Shown: positions 6,209-8,590 of the stretch, piece after piece | How the letters are laid out: each line of letters begins with the position of its first letter | Numbering within the stretch: position 1 is the stretch's first letter | NCBI GenBank assembly: GCA_030824835.1 | Contig: JAPJRA010000119.1 | Span: 1-8,590 of the forward strand | Direction: 5' to 3' | DNA: 8,590 nucleotides | Source: Geminicoccaceae bacterium | GTDB taxonomy: Bacteria > Pseudomonadota > Alphaproteobacteria > Geminicoccales > Geminicoccaceae | Translations under genes and position numbers: made by a program | The notes under the pieces: generated by a model | The model's input: only the letters and a program-made list of their open reading frames with translations | The model's database searches: none | What the model was told of the DNA's origin: nothing

Positions 6209-7335
6209 TGGCGGCGATCGAACCCATCGTCATGCCCAAATGGGGCCTGGCGATGCAGGAAGGCATGCTCGCCGAGTGGCACGTCGCGGAGGGGACGGCG
6301 ATCTCCAAGGGCCAGGAGATCATGGACATCGAGACCTCGAAGATCGCCAACGCCTTCGAGAGCCCGGTCACCGGCAAGCTGCGGCGGCAGCTCGTCAGCG
6401 TCGGCGAGACGGTGCCCGTCGGGGCGCTCCTTGCTGTCGTCGCCGACGATACCGTGGCCGATTCCGAGCTCGAGGCCTTCATCGGCGATTTCCAGGCCAA
6501 GTTCGCCGAATCTCTGGCCGCGACGGCAGAAGTCGGTGGGCCGGAGCCCCAGTTCGTCGAGCTGCCCGGCGGTCGGCTCCGCTTCCTCAAGCTCGGCGAT
6601 GCGGCAGGCGATCCGGTCATCTTCCTGCACGGCTACGGCGCCGACCTCAACAACTGGCTGTTCAACCAGCCGGCTGTGGCCGCGAACCACACCACCTACG
6701 CGCTCGACCTGCCGGGGCATGGCGGATCGACCAAAAATGTCGGCGCCGGCACCATCCAGAGCCTGGTCGAGGCCGTCCTGGGATTCATGCAGGCCCAGGG
6801 CATCGCCCGGGCGCATCTGGTCGGGCATTCGATGGGCGGGGCCGTGGCCCTGGCACTGGCGACCGGTCATCCGGGCAAGGTCGCCTCGGCGACCCTGGTC
6901 TGCCCGGCCGGGCTCGGGCCGGACATCTCGATGACCTATATCGACGGCTTCATCGAGGCGAGCCGGCGCAAGAAGATGGAGCCCGTGTTGCAGATGCTGG
7001 TGGCCGATCCCGAGCTGGTCACCGGCGAGATGATCGAGGACGTGCTCAAGTACAAGCGCCTCGACGGTGTCGATGCAAGCCTGAAGACACTGCGTGCGGC
7101 TCTCTTCCCGGAGGGCCGGCAAGGGCTTGTGCTCAAGGACCGGCTGGCCGATGTGACGGTCCCGATCCGGGTGCTCTGGGGTGGGCAGGACCGCATCGTG
7201 CCCGCAGCTCATGCGCAGGGCCTGCCCAGCGGCGTCGAGGTGACGATCTTCGCGGACGCCGGTCATCTGGCCCACATGGAGAAAGCCAACGAGGTGAATG
7301 CCGCGATCGAGGCGGTTCTCGGTCGCGCCGCCTAA
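6208..7335 (+). CDS. acoC: AcoC, acetoin dehydrogenase E2 with alpha/beta-hydrolase domain
   Basis: A 375-residue E2. Residues 1-80 are a lipoyl domain with MPKWGLAMQEG (9-19) and the lipoylation site ETSKIANAF (42-50), Lys45 being the modified residue. After a linker (about 80-115), residues 120-375 form an alpha/beta-hydrolase fold. This has an oxyanion region FLHGYG (139-144), nucleophile elbow GHSMG (206-210, Ser208), and likely triad partners Asp328 (GGQDRIVP) and His353 (DAGHLAHME). There is no peripheral-subunit-binding domain and no HxxxDG acyltransferase domain, so it is not a PDH- or OGDH-type E2. This lipoyl-hydrolase layout is known for AcoC of acetoin dehydrogenases, where the C-terminal domain is thought to transfer the acetyl group to CoA. 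GGAGG ends eight bases before ATG 6208, and the start overlaps the acoB stop. A strong hairpin begins at the base after its stop codon. Confidence 0.95.
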   Translation: MAAIEPIVMPKWGLAMQEGMLAEWHVAEGTAISKGQEIMDIETSKIANAFESPVTGKLRRQLVSVGETVPVGALLAVVADDTVADSELEAFIGDFQAKFAESLAATAEVGGPEPQFVELPGGRLRFLKLGDAAGDPVIFLHGYGADLNNWLFNQPAVAANHTTYALDLPGHGGSTKNVGAGTIQSLVEAVLGFMQAQGIARAHLVGHSMGGAVALALATGHPGKVASATLVCPAGLGPDISMTYIDGFIEASRRKKMEPVLQMLVADPELVTGEMIEDVLKYKRLDGVDASLKTLRAALFPEGRQGLVLKDRLADVTVPIRVLWGGQDRIVPAAHAQGLPSGVEVTIFADAGHLAHMEKANEVNAAIEAVLGRAA

Positions 7336-7371
7336 GATGGATCGGCGGGTGCGGACACCCGCCGGTCCATC
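7336..7371 (+). other. Strong intercistronic hairpin after acoC
   Basis: GATGGATCGGCGGGTG (7336-7351), a CGGA loop, then CACCCGCCGGTCCATC (7356-7371). This gives a 16-bp stem in which 15 pairs are Watson-Crick and one is a U-G wobble. The stem starts at the base after the acoC TAA and ends 24 bases before the next ATG. No T-run follows (CGACAAACAT), so it is not a standard intrinsic terminator. An mRNA-stabilising or processing hairpin, or a partial terminator, is more plausible. Confidence 0.75.
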
Positions 7372-7395
7372 CGACAAACATCAGGGAGTGTAGAA

Positions 7396-8184
7396 ATGTC
7401 AGGACGTCTGGCCGGTCAGCGAATCGTCGTCACGGGTGGCGGGCGCGGCATCGGGGCGGAGATGGCCAAGGCCATGGCCGCCGAAGGTGGCAGGCTCGTC
7501 ATCGCCGATCTCGACCTCGGGCTGGCGCAAGAGATGGCGGGAATGATCACCGCAGCCGGGGGCAGTGCCGTCCCGGTGCAGGTGGACGTCCGCGATCGGG
7601 CCAGCGTGGCCGCGATGATCGCCGCCACTGTCCAGGCCTTTGGCGGTCTGGACGCGATCTTCAACAATGCTGGCATCGCGCAGGTCCGACCGTTCCTCAC
7701 CATCACCGAGGAGGACTGGCGCGCGGTTATGGACGTGAACGCGCTGGGCGTGCTGATCTGCATGCAGGAGGCCGCCAAGCAGATGATCGCGCAGGGGACC
7801 GGCGGCAGCATCGTCAACACGGCCTCCATCGCCGGCAAGCAGGGCTACGAGCCCTTGGCCCACTATTCGGCCAGCAAGTTCGCCGTGGTGGCGCTGACCC
7901 AGGCCGGGGCGCGGGCGTTCGCCAAGGACAAGATCAGGGTCAACGCGATCTGCCCGGGTGTCGTCGCCACCGACATGTGGAAGCTGATCGACCGCGGCTT
8001 CAAGGACAGCGGTCTCACGGCCCGCGACAACGAGGCGTTCGAGACCTTCGCCGCCACCGCCCTGCTCGGTCGGGGGTCGCGGCCGGACGACATGGCGGGG
8101 GTGGCCCTGTTCCTGGCCGGCGCCGATTCGGCGTTCATGACCGGCCAGACCCTTCTGGTCGACGGCGGCATCGTCCTCGACTGA
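7396..8184 (+). CDS. budC: BudC-like acetoin reductase / 2,3-butanediol dehydrogenase (SDR)
   Basis: A 262-residue classical SDR expected to interconvert acetoin and 2,3-butanediol; beside acoABC the oxidative direction toward acetoin is likely. It has TGGGRGIG (13-20), an acidic residue after beta-2 (IADLD, Asp38) pointing to NAD(H), NNAG (90-93), and Ser144-Tyr157-Lys161 with YSASK. CPGVVATDMWKLIDR (186-200) and MTGQTLLVDGG (248-258) closely resemble the matching parts of Klebsiella-type BudC as I recall that sequence. AGGGAG (7383-7388) lies seven bases before the ATG. It follows acoC across a 60-bp gap that is mostly a hairpin, and precedes the zinc dehydrogenase by 34 bp, so co-transcription is likely. 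Stereospecificity cannot be read from sequence; BudC enzymes usually handle meso/(S) forms. Another secondary-alcohol SDR is possible, but the context favours this call. Confidence 0.82.
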   Translation: MSGRLAGQRIVVTGGGRGIGAEMAKAMAAEGGRLVIADLDLGLAQEMAGMITAAGGSAVPVQVDVRDRASVAAMIAATVQAFGGLDAIFNNAGIAQVRPFLTITEEDWRAVMDVNALGVLICMQEAAKQMIAQGTGGSIVNTASIAGKQGYEPLAHYSASKFAVVALTQAGARAFAKDKIRVNAICPGVVATDMWKLIDRGFKDSGLTARDNEAFETFAATALLGRGSRPDDMAGVALFLAGADSAFMTGQTLLVDGGIVLD

Positions 8185-8218
8185 TCCGATCCCATCAAAC
8201 AATGCAGGAGGCAAATCC

Positions 8219-8590
8219 ATGAAGGCTGCCGTCTATCACGGCCGCGCCGACGTGCGCGTCGAGGAGCGGCCGGAGCCGCAGGTCCGGCCCGGCACGCTCA
8301 AACTCAAGGTGGACTGGTGCGGCATCTGCGGCACCGACCTGCACGAATACGAGGAAGGGCCGATCTTCGTGCCGCCGCCGGGCCACCCGCACCCGATCAC
8401 CGGTGAGACCCTGCCGCTGATCCTCGGCCACGAGTTCGCCGGCACCGTGGCCGAGATCGGCTCAGGGGTCAGCGGCTTCAAGCTCGGCGACCGTGTCGCG
8501 GTCGACCCAATCTTCGCCTCCGGGGACGACGACGAATGCCGCAAGCTGGGCTTCCAGGGCCTGTCCGGCGGCGGGGGCGGGTTCTCGGAG
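8219..8590 (+). CDS. bdhA: Zinc-dependent (R,R)-butanediol dehydrogenase (5' part, cut by window end)
   Basis: The first 124 residues of a medium-chain, zinc-dependent alcohol dehydrogenase; the frame is still open at the last base. DWCGICGTDLHEY (32-44) and GHEFAGTV (70-77) supply the expected catalytic zinc ligands Cys37, His71 and Glu72. HEYEEGPIFVP and the HPHPITGETLP stretch (56-66) are hallmarks of 2,3-butanediol dehydrogenases, and GLSGGGGGFSE (114-124) fits the BdhA type. The structural-zinc lobe, normally four cysteines, is reduced to a short segment around 98-113 with a single Cys107. From memory, Bacillus BdhA also lacks these cysteines, so this is probably a subfamily trait. AGGAGG (8206-8211) is seven bases before the ATG, a strong site. 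It would oxidise (R,R)-butanediol, and possibly meso, to acetoin for AcoABC. The NAD-binding domain lies beyond the window. Confidence 0.88.
   Translation, partial: MKAAVYHGRADVRVEERPEPQVRPGTLKLKVDWCGICGTDLHEYEEGPIFVPPPGHPHPITGETLPLILGHEFAGTVAEIGSGVSGFKLGDRVAVDPIFASGDDDECRKLGFQGLSGGGGGFSE

Noticed and set aside
1..8590. CRISPR arrays, tRNA or rRNA genes, insertion sequences, phage genes.
   Set aside because: No regularly spaced repeats, transposase or integrase motifs, terminal inverted repeats or tRNA-like cloverleafs were seen on reading both strands.

Overview
The window carries a 2,3-butanediol/acetoin catabolic locus from a high-GC Gram-negative bacterium. The strongly GC-biased third codon positions, the sigma-54-dependent activator and the -24/-12 promoter argue against an actinobacterium and fit an alpha- or betaproteobacterium. 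An alphaproteobacterium is my guess; no marker gene settles it.

Region 1 (1-1970, + strand) holds a classical short-chain dehydrogenase/reductase (SDR) of unknown substrate, then a MarR-GNAT fusion protein. The fusion gene has a well-formed sigma-70-like promoter whose -10 is embedded in a 19-nt palindrome, and its likely ATG lies almost at the predicted transcription start (autorepression and a leaderless mRNA are inferred). Nothing in the sequence ties these two genes to acetoin.

Region 2 (1998-3905, - strand) is acoR, a complete AcoR-type sigma-54 enhancer-binding protein with GAF-like, PAS-like, AAA+ (GAFTGA) and Fis-type HTH parts. It converges with the MarR-GNAT gene and diverges from the aco operon. 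The 313-bp divergent spacer (3906-4218) holds what looks like a full sigma-54 control region: two palindromic TGTCGCAG-type upstream sites with centres 32 bp apart, an IHF-like site, and a close match to the -24/-12 consensus.

Region 3 (4219-8590, + strand) is the operon acoA - acoB - acoC - budC-like SDR - bdhA-like zinc dehydrogenase (cut by the window end). AcoA and AcoB form the thiamine-diphosphate E1 of acetoin dehydrogenase, and AcoC is the lipoyl-bearing E2 with an alpha/beta-hydrolase domain. The two alcohol dehydrogenases would oxidise 2,3-butanediol stereoisomers to acetoin, which the complex cleaves to acetaldehyde and acetyl-CoA. No E3 (acoL) and no acoX lie between the visible genes. 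A 16-bp stem hairpin begins immediately after the acoC stop codon and may set different expression levels for the dehydrogenase complex and the alcohol dehydrogenases.

The gene content belongs to a known system. The most notable material is regulatory: the sigma-54 region, the acoC/budC hairpin, and the promoter-operator of the MarR-GNAT gene.
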